The position numbers and the translations under genes were made by a program. A stretch of DNA of 64,000 nt from Spinacia oleracea (lineage: Eukaryota; Streptophyta; Magnoliopsida; Caryophyllales; Amaranthaceae): NCBI RefSeq assembly GCF_020520425.1, contig NC_079487.1, forward strand, positions 126,564,385 to 126,628,384, read 5' to 3'. Below, in pieces: positions 36,401-47,850 of the stretch; positions within the stretch are counted from its first letter, which is position 1; each line of letters starts with the position of its first letter. The notes below the pieces were generated by a model. The model did no database searches and was not told the origin of the DNA. It worked only from the letters and a program-made list of their open reading frames with translations.

Positions 36401-39400
36401 AATACAGCATTGTAGTATGGTACTAAAGTAGCACCGAATGTGGAGTTGGAGCAGAAGCGGACAAAACAGGGAAAAGGCAAAAAGAAGTTGACACAAAATT
36501 CTGCTATCATGAGAATCAGGAAAGCTCTGCTCATATTCCATAAAATAAAGGTGACCACCCTTAGATAAAAGCTTTGTCAGACATACTTTAACCAATATCC
36601 AAAACAACACAATTATTTGCAAAAACAAAGAAAGAGAGGTAATAAACCAACCTGTGCAAGCAAGTCATTCATGCTGTCACTGGCATCAGCATCACCATGT
36701 CCCAAAACACGCAAAAATCTCAGTAATCTGATATGGAGGAAAGGATCTGTAATTCCAGCAACATCATATTCTGGAGCATATGGACTGTTCACGAGATCTT
36801 TTAGAACTTTCACCACAGCATCAGTACATTTCTAGAAGGTGAGGAAAACCAAATTGATTAAGAGTACAATAAACAAATGAATTTCTCAGCATGTGAAACA
36901 ACAATTTGGACTATTTTGACTCAGTTGCAGACTAGTGAATGTTGCACAAAGAGACAAAATCACAAAACACAAAAACCACCTTTGTTGAGAAGTTTCAATA
37001 AGTTGGTCATACCAATGTTCATAACTTATCCAAATGCTTATTGTAGGATAAAATGATACAAGCAGAAGAAATATGTTGTATTAAACAGCAATTGGATTAC
37101 AAAGAGTTACTATCCTATCAAATTCAGAATAGTAAAAAGCTCGTAATGATGTTATTTTCAATCAGAACAGAACAGGAAGCGCACTTTAGTCAGGCAAAAC
37201 TAACAGTTACAAAGACACATTTGTCTAGCATTCGGTATTCAAGTGCATCTTTTCTGATTTTTCATAAATAAAACAAATACCCCATGAATCCCAAGGAGGA
37301 CAGAATGAAGACCAAAATAATACCTTTCTGAAGTACTCGAGTGCATCTTCGCTGATTCTACATAAATCCGTACAAAGTTGCACTCCGGTTATCAGGACTC
37401 CATGATGCTTTTCTTTCAGCAAAGAAGCAGCAGGATTTATGAAATTCTCCGCCAGGTCAGGGACTTTCTTTATAATCCGGATTGAACAGAGTGCTGCCTA
37501 TTTCACATTAAAGTTGGTATTCAGCTCGTAATGGTATAAAATTCAATTGCAAATTTCGGAAAAATCATTCAAAGCAACTTAAAGGGAGAGATATTGCAGC
37601 AGCAAACACCACGACCTCATCTTTAATCACTAGATCTAAACGCACAAGATGCGAGCTTCATATATCAAAAAACATGTACGACAACGGTATATAAGCATTG
37701 AAAATATCAAATTTTAAAAGAGTACACAAAAAAGTAAAGGCGTCTAGATATTTTAGGTGGACACCGAACTCCTCAAGAGTTGGCTAATATAATAGATATG
37801 TAGCTCATGAATATAACTTCAAACTTTATGTCTCAATGGAGTTGAGTGTACCGTTAGCACCCATTCAAGCCACACCAACAGATGCTGCCACATGAACTTC
37901 TGTCAAAGCTAAAACTAAAGTACAGAAGACAGATGGTAATTTTCCGATGTTGTACCCAAAAGGGTCTACAACATGAAGTTGTCGGTGACTAGACCATGAA
38001 AAAAATTGTTGATATTAATCCTAAGCAACAATAACCTAAACATAAACTGAAGCATTACTGGCTGAGTAGAAGCCTCATTTACTCCTTTCTACGCTTCCCA
38101 TAATAGAATAATAAGGACAACATTACGTTGGTCTATATCCACTATTAATAATTACCCTGAGGATATTCTTCTTGGGAACTGAAGGCACGAGTTCAGATTG
38201 ATAAATATCTACATGCAATGACATGCAAATAAGTTGGCCACCATATAGACAGCTAAATATAGACATGTATCTGTTTTCAGATGACCAAGATCTTACTTTC
38301 TTGCGAACATTTGGATCCCGAAATTGAAGCAATCTCTCTACTTCTGGTGCAAGGTCACGCGCCATTTCAGCAGAACATATGTTCCCAAGAGCACAAAGAG
38401 CAAGTCCCACAATGTACTGGTTTGTGTGGTTCAGATCTCTATAAAATGTTAAGGATGGTGCACATGGAAGCAACTAGTTACAGATATAATGATAATTATA
38501 GGCACACATCTTATTATAGTCTATTAATTCAAGAACCAAAGCCAAATGAAACCATCATGGTATAAGGATACTGTTTTAAGGAATTTGTGACCAGCATAAG
38601 TACTTCTTGTCTTTCATCAAGAAGTAACATAAGTCCCAGGTAGCCTATTCTTTTCTCTGGAAATCCGGGAGAGGCAATTAACTTCAGGCATTCCATTTGC
38701 CCGAAATGTGTAGGGTAACCGAGCATGTGAATAAACATGAGCTTGGCCATGTTCCGATGACGATAGTCCGCATCGTTTTCGCTAATGGCAGAGCGGATAG
38801 CTGCACATTCTTTTCTAACAACTCCACGTTCTTCTGCTGCCGTTTTACAAGCACGTATAGCACGAATCATGTCCCTGCATTAAGATAGCGTGTTTAAAGA
38901 TAAAATACAATCAAGAAAACTCCCAAAACACCCAAGAGTCAAGATAACAGTGAACTGACAATAACCTACTAGGCATGAAGAATTATTGCACAACCAACAT
39001 GGTCATCAATTAATAAAGGAGAGGGAGCGAGAGACAATGCATGTAATCATTCATAATTCATTACCCGTTAGAAGAGTCTCCTCATTATTTTATTTTATTT
39101 TATTTTTTCACAATGCATCTGAATGTACCTTCAACTGCTTTCTCATAAGTACTTTTCCTGACTAAATTACAGGCTGCTCCTTAAACAACAAGACATGTGT
39201 GGGTATAACTCGAATTACATCAACCTGCTGGTATAGAGAAGCCTCTGGAAAACTCCTGCTATTTAAGTGGATAAACATAAAGATGAAAGGCGCTGAACAT
39301 TTCATTAACGGAAATTTCAAATTCCAACTACTTACAAGAGATGAAGAGAGCCATGTAGCATACTTTTGCAACAGAAACAACTTCTTTCAGTCTAAAATTA

Positions 39401-42310
39401 TATCTGTGTGGTCAAAATTAGATTCCCGACAGCATATAAAGAAAGACATAATTTCCTCAAGGCTCACCCCTAAGCTAACTCATCAAACACAATAAAAGGT
39501 GATACTGGCACACAATGATACAATGCTAGTGTTTGCCTAGGGCGATGCCCCTATAATTATTTCTAAGACCATATTGTAATGTTTACACGTGATAGACGGG
39601 TTCATCACTTTTTATTTTGTTCTTTACAAAATAATTGTGAAAACCTTTTTTATCCCTTTTTCTCCTTTTATCATAACATTAATGTATATGTTTATGTTTA
39701 TGTGGAGAAAGTAACAGATGTCTTAGTTGGGAAGACCTCTAAAGGCTCTAACTATTATCTGATTGGTCCGTAGTTTGAAGTTTATTATGACTTTATGAGC
39801 ATTTTTTATACTACACTATGCAGTACTTATAGAAGGCTTAATGGGTGACGTGGCAAATTTCTAGTGCATGATGGGGTTCCATGTGGCAGGTAGACTTGTT
39901 CAGGAACGCTTTTTAATATATTACAACCAACAAGCCAAATATCGGGGGTGTTTGGTTACACAACTTTGGAGTCATTGGATCAAACAAATCCACACTTGAT
40001 ACTTGGTTCAAATTGTTTATATAAGCCAGATGGAGGGGGCACCCTTCAAACCCTAAGGTATAAGATTCTCAAAGGCTTAAACCACTGGCATCACAGCCAC
40101 TGCAAACACAAGACTGGCTGCTCATTCCAGGCCTCCCCATCCCCGTTTATGTCCCTTCTGCCACAATAGCCGCCCTTTCTCTCACAACCACTTAAGGTTA
40201 ACATATGCCTTATGTGCCAGAACTGGGTGGCAATGGCAGCATTTCAACAGTCAGCCAGCCCCTCCGTAAAAAGGAACAACGTAACTTCAGAAAATTTGTG
40301 TCCTGAAAAAGTCTCCTACGGGCCCTACCCCCATAACATTTCATGACCGCCCCCCTCACACCGACCCACCAATGGGGGAGAGGGTATTAAAAGTACTCCT
40401 TATCATAACTTTGAACAATCCAAGCTTTGTACACAGAATATTCATTTAAAAAAAAATACAGAAATTGGAACATGAGTAATTGAGGCCACAATAATCTAAC
40501 AGAACCTAAATAAAGAGGATACTGCAATTCACTACAAGTCGTGAACAATCCTAATCTTGTGATCAAGGGTAATGAAAACTTAAGACTGGCATAAATTAAG
40601 AAGGTTTGCTATGACATCCTTTCAACCTGAATTGCTACCCGTTTAGTCACTAGATACATTCCTCGAACAAGAATTAAAAGCCACAATCAACTTGTTTAAT
40701 TCTATCTTTCATTTCAAGACCACGAAGTCATTTTAGAAAAGAAAAAAAACACAAGGAGAAGGGTTGGGCTTGGATTTCAATCTATCTAGGACTTTGGAGA
40801 GAATTGCAAGGGGGAAAGGCCCAACAAAGACGAGGAATTTTCACTCCAAGCTTTAAACATTGTTGGCTGAATATTGTTAGACTTCTTTCGTTGAAAATTT
40901 ACCAAACTAGATTGAGAAGTATTTATGATATTTTACGTTTTTCAATATCACCACATACCACGCCTCAAAAAATGCCTTGTGGTTGAACACTTATCATCAC
41001 TATAGGATAGCCATATCACCAAATTTGCAGCCTTTAGGTTAAAGAATGTCGTAGGCCTTCATGTATGCTTAAAATTTGACCTTATGAATCAAGCCAATAT
41101 GTTAGTTCTCATCGTCTTATTTCCGAAGGAGTGATGGAAAAACTCACTTTGTTTGCTACAGCCCTGTTTCATCTAGACACATGAAACACTCACTTTACTT
41201 TGCTAAAGTCCTATTCAATCTAAATTCTAATACTCTGCAAACGTGAACTCTACGGGTTATCTCCAAATTTTTATCATAGCCCCGTGAACACCGCAGATCC
41301 AAACTTACAAATGATTTCAGAGAGTAGTTACTAGTACAAAAATGCATAATCTGCTAATAATAAGTTCATCCTCTAGACCACCTGTCCTAACTTTGTAGCA
41401 GCTACATTGTCCACAACTGTGAAGCTGAAAAAAGTTGATCTGACCCTTGTTACCCAATTTTATCAGCTTAAGTTACAAAATAATCACATAAACTGTAATA
41501 AGGCAGCATAAAATCGATAAACTCACTGTAACTCCGGTCCCCACTATAACAGAATCATCCTAAAATGGGTTGCCCTTTTCGCATTGGTCGAGTGCCTAGC
41601 AGTTTGCAATTACATCACTCTAGTGTCAGACTTATTGGGAAAATCCGACCAGCATGTACTCGAGATCAATATTTCAAGAATTCCCATAAAAGCAGAAGGA
41701 TCATACTCATATCTGATATCTCCATGTCCACTATTAAAATATTGCATGACACAGGAGCAGCTGAGCGAACGGAAGCAAAAGTTAAGACCACATTTTTTTT
41801 GTTTTCTCCATCCAACAGCAAAACATCATCCCCTCATGGACATTATTACATGATTTTATCACATTCATGGAAGTCAATTTGTCAGATATTGCTCCCCCTA
41901 AGTTAGCCAATATCAAAAACCCTTCAGTCCTCCAAGATTGACCACATCTTTCACATGACATGACACTATATATCCCTCTAAATCCAATCAACTCCAAAAC
42001 CATCAACTCGTCATATGGAGTATAAAATATAGAGTTAAAAAACTCCAAAAAAAAAGTTGCAAATTCAACTGCATTGAACCATCAAAATCACATTTCGTTC
42101 CTCAAATTACACATTCAACTAATAAGCCTCAAATTATGAATTCCACAAACCCATGAAATCATACAAACCACAACCAATAATGTTGCAAAAATAAAAAAAA
42201 CATAACAATCCATGAAATAAAACGGTCTACAAACTTGATCTACGCTAAAAATTGAAACAAGGGTATTTGATTACTCACCTCAAACGGGTTCCTGATGAAA
42301 AGGGATTCAT
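21466..42310 (-). CDS. AP1G: AP-1 complex subunit gamma (gamma-adaptin)
   Basis: This is the large subunit of the AP-1 clathrin adaptor, acting in trans-Golgi/early endosome sorting. It has 18 coding exons, 874 aa: 42310-42279, 38874-38572, 38438-38297, 37497-37324, 36831-36652, 34847-34693, 34021-33931, 33152-32989, 29572-29518, 29182-29060, 28961-28866, 27337-27210, 26341-26237, 26107-25848, 25402-25163, 25081-24906, 24612-24508, 21561-21466. All junctions are GT-AG and keep frame. The start [20 protein letters not shown] matches plant gamma-adaptins. The adaptin trunk (to about residue 590) is followed by a hinge with [13 protein letters not shown], a clathrin/accessory-type acidic DLL stretch, then the gamma-ear (about 750-874) with [12 protein letters not shown] and the end [12 protein letters not shown]. 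Length equals the family norm (about 876). Introns, especially the first (3.4 kb), the eighth (3.4 kb) and the last (2.9 kb), are swollen by mobile DNA. Expression is probably housekeeping. Confidence 0.95.
22330..22346 (+). repeat. Poly-G tract, 17 G
   Basis: An unbroken G run follows a short GT-rich stretch, 20 bp before the solo LTR in the last gamma-adaptin intron. Confidence 0.9.
22368..24459 (+). mobile_element. Solo LTR, probably Copia SIRE/Maximus type
   Basis: The sequence runs TGTTGAGTAATATAG...CCGAATAACA and is flanked by the 5-bp duplication AATAT (22363-22367 and 24460-24464). It is 2,092 bp with no internal coding region. A TATA-like CTCTATAAAAAGG lies near 23703, and CAATTCACCCCCCCTCTTG lies near the 3' end, as in SIRE-type LTRs. 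A second GGTTTTGATGATAACTAGC motif near 22680 may mark an internal repeat. It sits within the last intron of the gamma-adaptin gene, antisense to it. The age cannot be estimated from one LTR. Confidence 0.75.
27090..27143. repeat. Perfect 22-bp inverted repeat (hairpin)
   Basis: The arms 27090-27111 and 27122-27143 are exact reverse complements (GCTTCTCCCTCATCACCC...) around a 10-base loop. It lies in a gamma-adaptin intron, 67 bp from the exon at 27210. Confidence 0.9.
28133..28170. repeat. Tandem duplication of 19 bp
   Basis: AGTGCCCAGAAGTTCGTTG occurs twice back to back in a gamma-adaptin intron. It is probably replication slippage. Confidence 0.85.
29955..29977 (+). repeat. Poly-G tract, 23 G
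   Basis: An unbroken G run sits 22 bp before the Stowaway MITE in gamma-adaptin intron 8. Confidence 0.9.
30000..30309. mobile_element. Stowaway-like MITE in gamma-adaptin intron
   Basis: The ends CTCCCTGCGGCCCGGAATAC and, reverse-complemented, TTCCCTCCGTTCCGGAATAC form terminal inverted repeats. TA dinucleotides flank them (29998-29999 and 30310-30311). It is 310 bp and related to 51896-52216 and 54681-54800. Confidence 0.8.
30450..30545. repeat. (AAC)n tract joined to an RTE/SINE-like 3' end
   Basis: An (AAC)n run of about 45 bp is joined to GCCTTAGTCCCAAAATGATT and GGGGTCGGCTAACATGAATC. This pairing is a familiar tail of plant SINE/RTE-type retroelements. It lies in gamma-adaptin intron 8. 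Confidence 0.5.
31091..31321. mobile_element. AAGTTCAGATAAG-type MITE
   Basis: The ends GCTCTTTGTTAAACTTATTT and, reverse-complemented, GGCTCCGTTTTATTCGTCTT are imperfect inverted repeats. The interior is rich in AGTTCAGATAA words. It is one of five dispersed members in the window. Confidence 0.6.
31502..32172. mobile_element. hAT-like non-autonomous element in gamma-adaptin intron 8
   Basis: Perfect 13-bp ends TAGGGGTGTTCAT are flanked by the 8-bp duplication GGTTTCAG (31494-31501 and 32173-32180). Both subterminal parts are dense in CCGAACCG, ACCGTAACC and CGGTTA words around an AT-rich core. It is 671 bp with no coding capacity. The exact 8-bp duplication and the TAGGGGTG end place it in hAT. 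Confidence 0.87.
38875..42278 (-). other. First intron of the gamma-adaptin gene
   Basis: This is a 3.4 kb intron directly after the 32-nt first coding exon. Long first introns often hold regulatory sequence, but I see no specific motif. A stretch around 39940-40400 looks like degraded repeat DNA. No gene is recognised. Confidence 0.6.
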
Positions 42311-42490
42311 GATTGGGTCCAGTGTTGAAAAACTCCAAGAACCCTCGATTTGATTGCTGAAAAAACACAAACCCAACAAATTTCAAAGAGCTTAATCGAA
42401 TCTGGTGAGCAGAAAACCAGCGATCAGAGTTGAATTTTGAGAGATCAGAGAGAAATCAGTGAGATCTAAGGATGAGGAGAGAGAAAAAAG
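42311..42490 (-). promoter_or_regulatory. 5' untranslated region of the gamma-adaptin gene
   Basis: The leader is CT-rich on the minus strand (TCTCTCTGATCTCTC), typical of plant leaders. A TTTTTTCAG at about 42359 could be the 3' site of a leader intron. The transcription start was not determined. Confidence 0.45.
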
Positions 42491-44045
42491 TAACAATTTA
42501 GGGGATGAATTTCTGATGGGGTTGTGCTGCTTGTGCAGATGCAGTGATTAATTTTAGTTGGGTTTGAATGTCATTTTGATGTATACAAGAATTTGTGAAG
42601 AAGAGTTTGAAGCTCTCTCTGTGTAAATTGGCGAAGGCAAAAGAATTCACAAAATGCAAGAAAGAAGAAGAGCACGAAAATGTGTGTGTCTCAAGAACAC
42701 GAGGGTTATTAAAATTTTATGTTTTATTCAAGCAAAATAGCGTCATACTGTATTACCATTATTATTTTCTTTTTAAAAAATATATATTACTATATACCAT
42801 TCTTGAGAAGAGATGTAAAAACTAAAAACTGATCCAACTCGAAGAAACAAAAAAATTAAGCCGCTCAGTTGAAACTCATAGATAGGTATTAGGTGAAAGC
42901 TACGAAAGATCTCCCTCCAAATCGTACATACGAGTAAGCCTCTCCCAATTGCTATGACTTTTTCTAAAGTATGTTAGAAGCAGCATCAGTTGCATCTATG
43001 GAGCATACACCATTACCCTTGAATTTCAATCTTCAAAATCCCCGAAACGCTCACTTTTTGAATTTGAACCAACTTAGATCAAACTGGTGTCGATAATCTG
43101 ACAACCAAAAACTTCGCTTTAGCGAGTCAACTTCCAAAAGAAATGGAGAATCTGATCCATTTGATACGCATTGTAGGTTGGTTTGTCTCTTTGTTATGAT
43201 TCAACAAGCAAGGGCAAAGCGAAAACATTTTCGCGTTAGTCACTAAAGCAAATCCAAAGAATTATCTACCAATTATCCCGGGTAAAGTAGTTGTAGATTA
43301 AGATTTTAAGGTTATATTACGCAAAACTTGATTAGGGTATAACTCAAAACACTATTTTGTATAAATATGTGGGGTCATATCTAATTTAATTTAGGTCAAG
43401 TGATTAGTGGTTTTGGGAAATTATTGAGCAATTGTGAAATGAATTTAGTCGAGTCTTAGGAATGGGTCCAAAGCCATGGATCTCCCATCAAATTACGTCA
43501 AATTTGGATTTAACTATGGCACCAAAGTTTTTCTGGATGTTTGAAAATGGTTAGTGAGTCGAAAGTTTAATGTTGTAGAAAATTAGGATTTCCTCAAATT
43601 TTCCAATGCAACTAGTGTGTGGCTTGGGCGATACCCCGATTGCTACATTGAATAGTTAAAATTTTAGATTTTTGTTGAGCAAAGTATTTGATAAGATACA
43701 TGTATACCATTAAGTGAAAGCATTCATCAAGTTCGTCAACTACACAAACACGTACACTAAGTCATTTATCATGAGAAATAATTTTTCAATTGTATCATCT
43801 TACAATTTGTATAATTTATTTTCTAGTGGAAATAAGTGATTCAAAATTAACAAACACGAAATTAGATATATGCAGCCATGCAATAGTTGATACTTATGAG
43901 ACTTATGACATCATGTTTATTCATAATTGTCCTAATTATTTAATTATTATTTTTTCCCAAAATAGTCAATAGAAAATAAAAAGTCACGTAAATATTTAGT
44001 TGTTGTAAACTTCATGTTAACATTCATTTATAAATTAATGTGAAA
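42491..44045. other. Intergenic region, no gene recognised
   Basis: This is upstream DNA of the gamma-adaptin gene, followed by AT-rich spacer. Small open frames here lack family resemblance. Confidence 0.5.
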
Positions 44046-44054
44046 AGATTAACC

Positions 44055-44260
44055 ACAAATGGTTGTTGGTTAAGATGGTAATGAGAGTTATCATCCACAC
44101 TTGAGGTCTAGAGTTTGAACCTCATTGTATGTATTGATTTTTGGTTGTCCATGATATAACATATCATTTGGTGAGTGGATGATGTGGCGCAAAGGGAAGA
44201 GTACTACGTGCCACATAGACATTTTTCTCAACGCCTTTTAGTATAGATTAGTATAGATTA
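44055..44260 (+). repeat. Probable tRNA-derived SINE
   Basis: TGGTTAAGATGGTAATGAGA resembles box A, and GGTCTAGAGTTTGAACCTC about 30 bp later resembles box B. The tail ends in repeats of TTAGTATAGA. Direct end repeats were not found. Confidence 0.4.
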
Positions 44261-44478
44261 GCCCATTGAATCGCATCTTGAGTCAATGAAAGTTGAATTG
44301 TTGATTAGATTCTTACTCCTTACTTCACCCCTCTACTTTTAACTTTATTGTGGGTATATAAGTGCAGACATTTTAAAAACTTGAGTTGTGTTTTAAAAGT
44401 TGAATTATAATATATAAAGTAAGATTTAAATTGTCTAAATTTTGTAACCTGGTCAATTGGTCATGCTATAAGTTCCAA

Positions 44479-44481
44479 TTA

Positions 44482-44515
<34 letters not shown>
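44479..44515. repeat. (TC)n(AC)n compound microsatellite
   Basis: Simple dinucleotide runs of about 8 TC and 9 AC units. Confidence 0.9.
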
Positions 44516-44688
44516 AATAACAACACGTTTAAGGCGTACCCAAGTGCACCAATATGCATCTCATATTTTCCCCTTACATGTGCATAACTACATATCATAT
44601 GAAAAGAAAATGTGACAACAATCCTAGAAGAAGGCTCTGCTCATCCGGCTTTTATATATGGAGTTGATTCTTCCAATGCCCAACTTTC

Positions 44689-44707
44689 GGGGGGGGGGGG
44701 GGGGGGG
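44689..44707 (+). repeat. Poly-G tract, 19 G
   Basis: An unbroken G run in intergenic DNA, the third such tract in the window. Confidence 0.9.
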
Positions 44708-45019
44708 AATCTTTAGGTTTTCGTTTCGCTTTGAAATCGCCTGCCTTGCACCCACTCCCCCAAGAGAAGGTGCAATCTTCAAGGCTCTAAAAAATACCCG
44801 TAGGTGCACCTAAGATTTTTTATAAGCACAACACGACATAAAAAGTTGTAAGATGTGCTTAAGACACATTTGTTATAGAAAAAACACAATAGAAAACGAC
44901 ACGACAAACTATATTAAATTGATTGAAAATAGGCTTAGATTTATAAGCACGACACACATGTCACGTGATCTCTATCCTTGTCGGAGTCGCCTTTTCAAGT
45001 TTTCAACAAGACATATAGC

Positions 45020-47073
45020 TAGAGCTATCAATTCTCAATCCGAAATGTTGAACCCGCTGGGTTAATCCCATCATTAAGAACCCGAAACAATAATAATCCG
45101 TGAGCTGGAACCCGAAACCCGATCCGATCCGATAATGTTCAACCCGAACCGTCTCGAAAATATTAACCCGATTATGATCCGATACCCGATAACAAACCGC
45201 CATTCGACAACCCAAACCGTTTATACCCGATCTGAATGGATCCGAAAACCGTTAATGACCCTTTCTATCCGAACCGTTTCAACCCGGGAAAAACCCGTTC
45301 ACAACTCGAACTGTTTCAACTTGGACCGTTTACAACCCGAATTGTTTCAACCCGAACCGTTTACAACCCGAACTGTTTCAACTCAGACAGTTTACAACAC
45401 GTTTAATTTGTCAATTATTAGCTTATTTAGAGTAATCAAATGTAGAATGTTATATGTTATAAAACTTATGAATTTGTATTATTTTATTAGTATTACGCTC
45501 TTTTATTGACTCATATTCAAATGACTAATCGATTACTGAACTAAATTGATCTAATTCTAATTATAAGTTATAACCAAAGAACTAATTGAAAAACTATGTT
45601 GTTTTAATCGACTTAATTCATTAAGAATTGAACTTGTTTGTCTTGTTTCTTTGTTGAACATGTTAGTCTCGTTGCTGTTTAAACCATTATGAATATAAGT
45701 TAAACTTGTATTTACATGTAAAACTTTACAAATTCGTTACATATTAGTTCATCATTATCGATTATTAATTACTCATTTATTAGTTATTAATTCACAATAA
45801 ATGCATGTTTCATGAATACGAAGTGATAAATTCTACTACGTATTAGTCATTAGTTTATCGTTATATATAATAAAACTAAGTCATATGCTATATACAGAGT
45901 ACACACTAAGTCTACTGGTCTTAAAATTTTAATAACACTTTTAAGATTTAGTTACCGCCTTTGTCTCTTAATTAAGACATCCATATTACTATATCCGTTT
46001 CTGAAAGTTCTTTATGCTTTGGAATATGTGTCCAATGTATGAATAAATTCTCACAATTATATACTCCCTCCATTTCTTTTTGATGTATCCATTTGGAATC
46101 TGGTGTGGTTTTTAAGAAATTTGGAATATTGGTTTGTATGGGTATACGTGTAATGATTGGGTGTAAGATAAATGATTGGGTGTAAGAGATTATAATAAAT
46201 AAAGGAGTGAGAAAATAATAAAGAAATAAGGTAAGAGAGATGAGTGATAATGATGGGTGATAAAGGAGGTGAGAGAGTGGGTATATGGGGAAGGGAAAAG
46301 AATTAAATATTATGGGTGGGGAAAATTAGGTGGGAATATGGGTAGAATCTTTAGGTATTTTGGTAATTAGATAGAAATGTAAGAGTATTTTAGGATAAAA
46401 TGTATGTCCAAAAATAGAATAGATTCTAAATGGATACAACAATATGAAATGCTTAAAATGGAAACGGATACAACAAAAAGAAACGGAGGGAGTACATCAA
46501 AACGTTACGTGTAAGATATTCTTAGATTGGTCTCGGTATATTCATAATATCAACTTTTTTATAATTTTTTCACATACGAAATTTGATATATTAGTAGTTA
46601 ATATTGCATCGGAGTCCGTGCAAATAGTAACTATAAAAAACTTTTAAACGGAGGTAGTATAATATACAATAAATGTATTGAAAATTGTGATTTTAGTAAT
46701 AACCCAATATTGTTTACAATTTGTATCTGAATTGACATTACCAGACATGAACCCAACCTGATATGATATTAACCTGCTACAACCAGGCTAAACCCGTTTA
46801 CAACCTAGCGTGTTCCAACCCGAACCGACTATAATCCGACCCGATATGAATCCGACCAACTAAACCCGTTTACAAACCGGCCCAATATGACCCGAACCGA
46901 TATTAACACGAACCAACATGAACCCGACCCGATATGAACCCGTGCCAACCAACCGAACCCGAACCGTTCCATTAATTTTCAACCCGACTCGATAGCCAAA
47001 TGAAAAACCCGTTTCAACCCGAAGCGATGAACCCGACCCAAACCCGATTCATTTGTCCGAATTGACACCCCTA
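45020..47073. mobile_element. hAT-like non-autonomous element
   Basis: The ends TAGAGCTATCAATTC and, reverse-complemented, TAGGGGTGTCAATTC match at 12 of 15. The 8-bp duplication CATATAGC flanks them (45012-45019 and 47074-47081). Subterminal parts (45050-45400 and 46740-47060) consist of AACCCGAACCG-type words. The core is AT-rich and holds a nested Stowaway MITE at 46064-46492. It is 2,054 bp in total and has no transposase frame. Confidence 0.85.
46064..46492. mobile_element. Stowaway-like MITE nested in the hAT-like element
   Basis: The ends CTCCCTCCATTTCTTTTTGA and, reverse-complemented, CTCCCTCCGTTTCTTTTTGT continue through TGTATCC. They are flanked by TA (46062-46063 and 46493-46494). 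It is 429 bp and must have arrived after the hAT-like element. Confidence 0.85.
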
Positions 47074-47081
47074 CATATAGC

Positions 47082-47850
47082 TATTAGGTCGGTTTTATCC
47101 ATGACTAATATATTTGGACTTGTTACTGTCTTAGAGACCCACATTCATTTTCACTAATAATAGTTTCCCCCCACAAACTCTTATTTAATGTTTGTGTAGA
47201 ATAAATATGGTAACATGTATGTAAATTTAACTTAAAATGCTTAAAAGTTGCTCCAACATAATGTAAAAGTTATATATTACATACGAGTATATCGCATTAG
47301 TGATAAAAACAATTCTTTAATAAAATTTACGTTTTTTTCATAAAATACCCTCGAGGTTTAGCGAAATGCATCAAATATCCCCTAACTTTTCAAACTACAC
47401 ATACTTTTCCAGAAATTCACCAAATACTTTTCTTTAACGGAAGTCTAAATCGCTTCAAAATCACTAACAACGTAGAAAGGTAGCCATGTAATATTCTAAA
47501 AAAACTATCTATCAAAAATCATTTCATCATATAAAACGTTAAACAAACCATGTTAAAAGTTAATAAAAAATGACAAATTTTGAAACCACTTTTGGTCTTT
47601 TAAAGGGTCAATCAAAGTATAGGAGACCATGGAGTACGTTTAAAATTGGAATCAAGAGAGAAAAAAAGTCTTATGCAAGGAAAAAGGCCTTAATGTTTTC
47701 TCTTGTTTTGAGCTGCAAAAAAAAAGGAAAAAAAAAGGACAAAAAAGTAGTTCTTCCCTCAAAAAATGAAAAAAAGTAAAAGTTGTTCTTGGGAATTCAA
47801 TTATTTTACAAACCCAAATTTCATTCCTCTTCTTTGGCCGTGAAATTGAC
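47082..47850. other. Upstream region of the NHL gene
   Basis: AT-rich DNA with A-runs at 47715-47775. An open frame at 47570-47779 is mostly Lys from A-runs and is not credible as a gene. No clear TATA box was assigned. Confidence 0.45.

Noticed and set aside
42595-42825. 76-codon plus-strand frame upstream of the gamma-adaptin gene
   Set aside because: No family resemblance, low complexity toward its end, and located in the promoter side of the divergent strand.
45050-47060. CCGAAC/AACCCG-rich sequence resembling telomere repeats
   Set aside because: The words are permuted and irregular, and they are enclosed by hAT-type ends with an 8-bp duplication, so this is transposon DNA and not an interstitial telomere.
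47570-47779. Lysine-rich open frame upstream of the NHL gene
   Set aside because: It is produced by A-runs in AT-rich spacer DNA.
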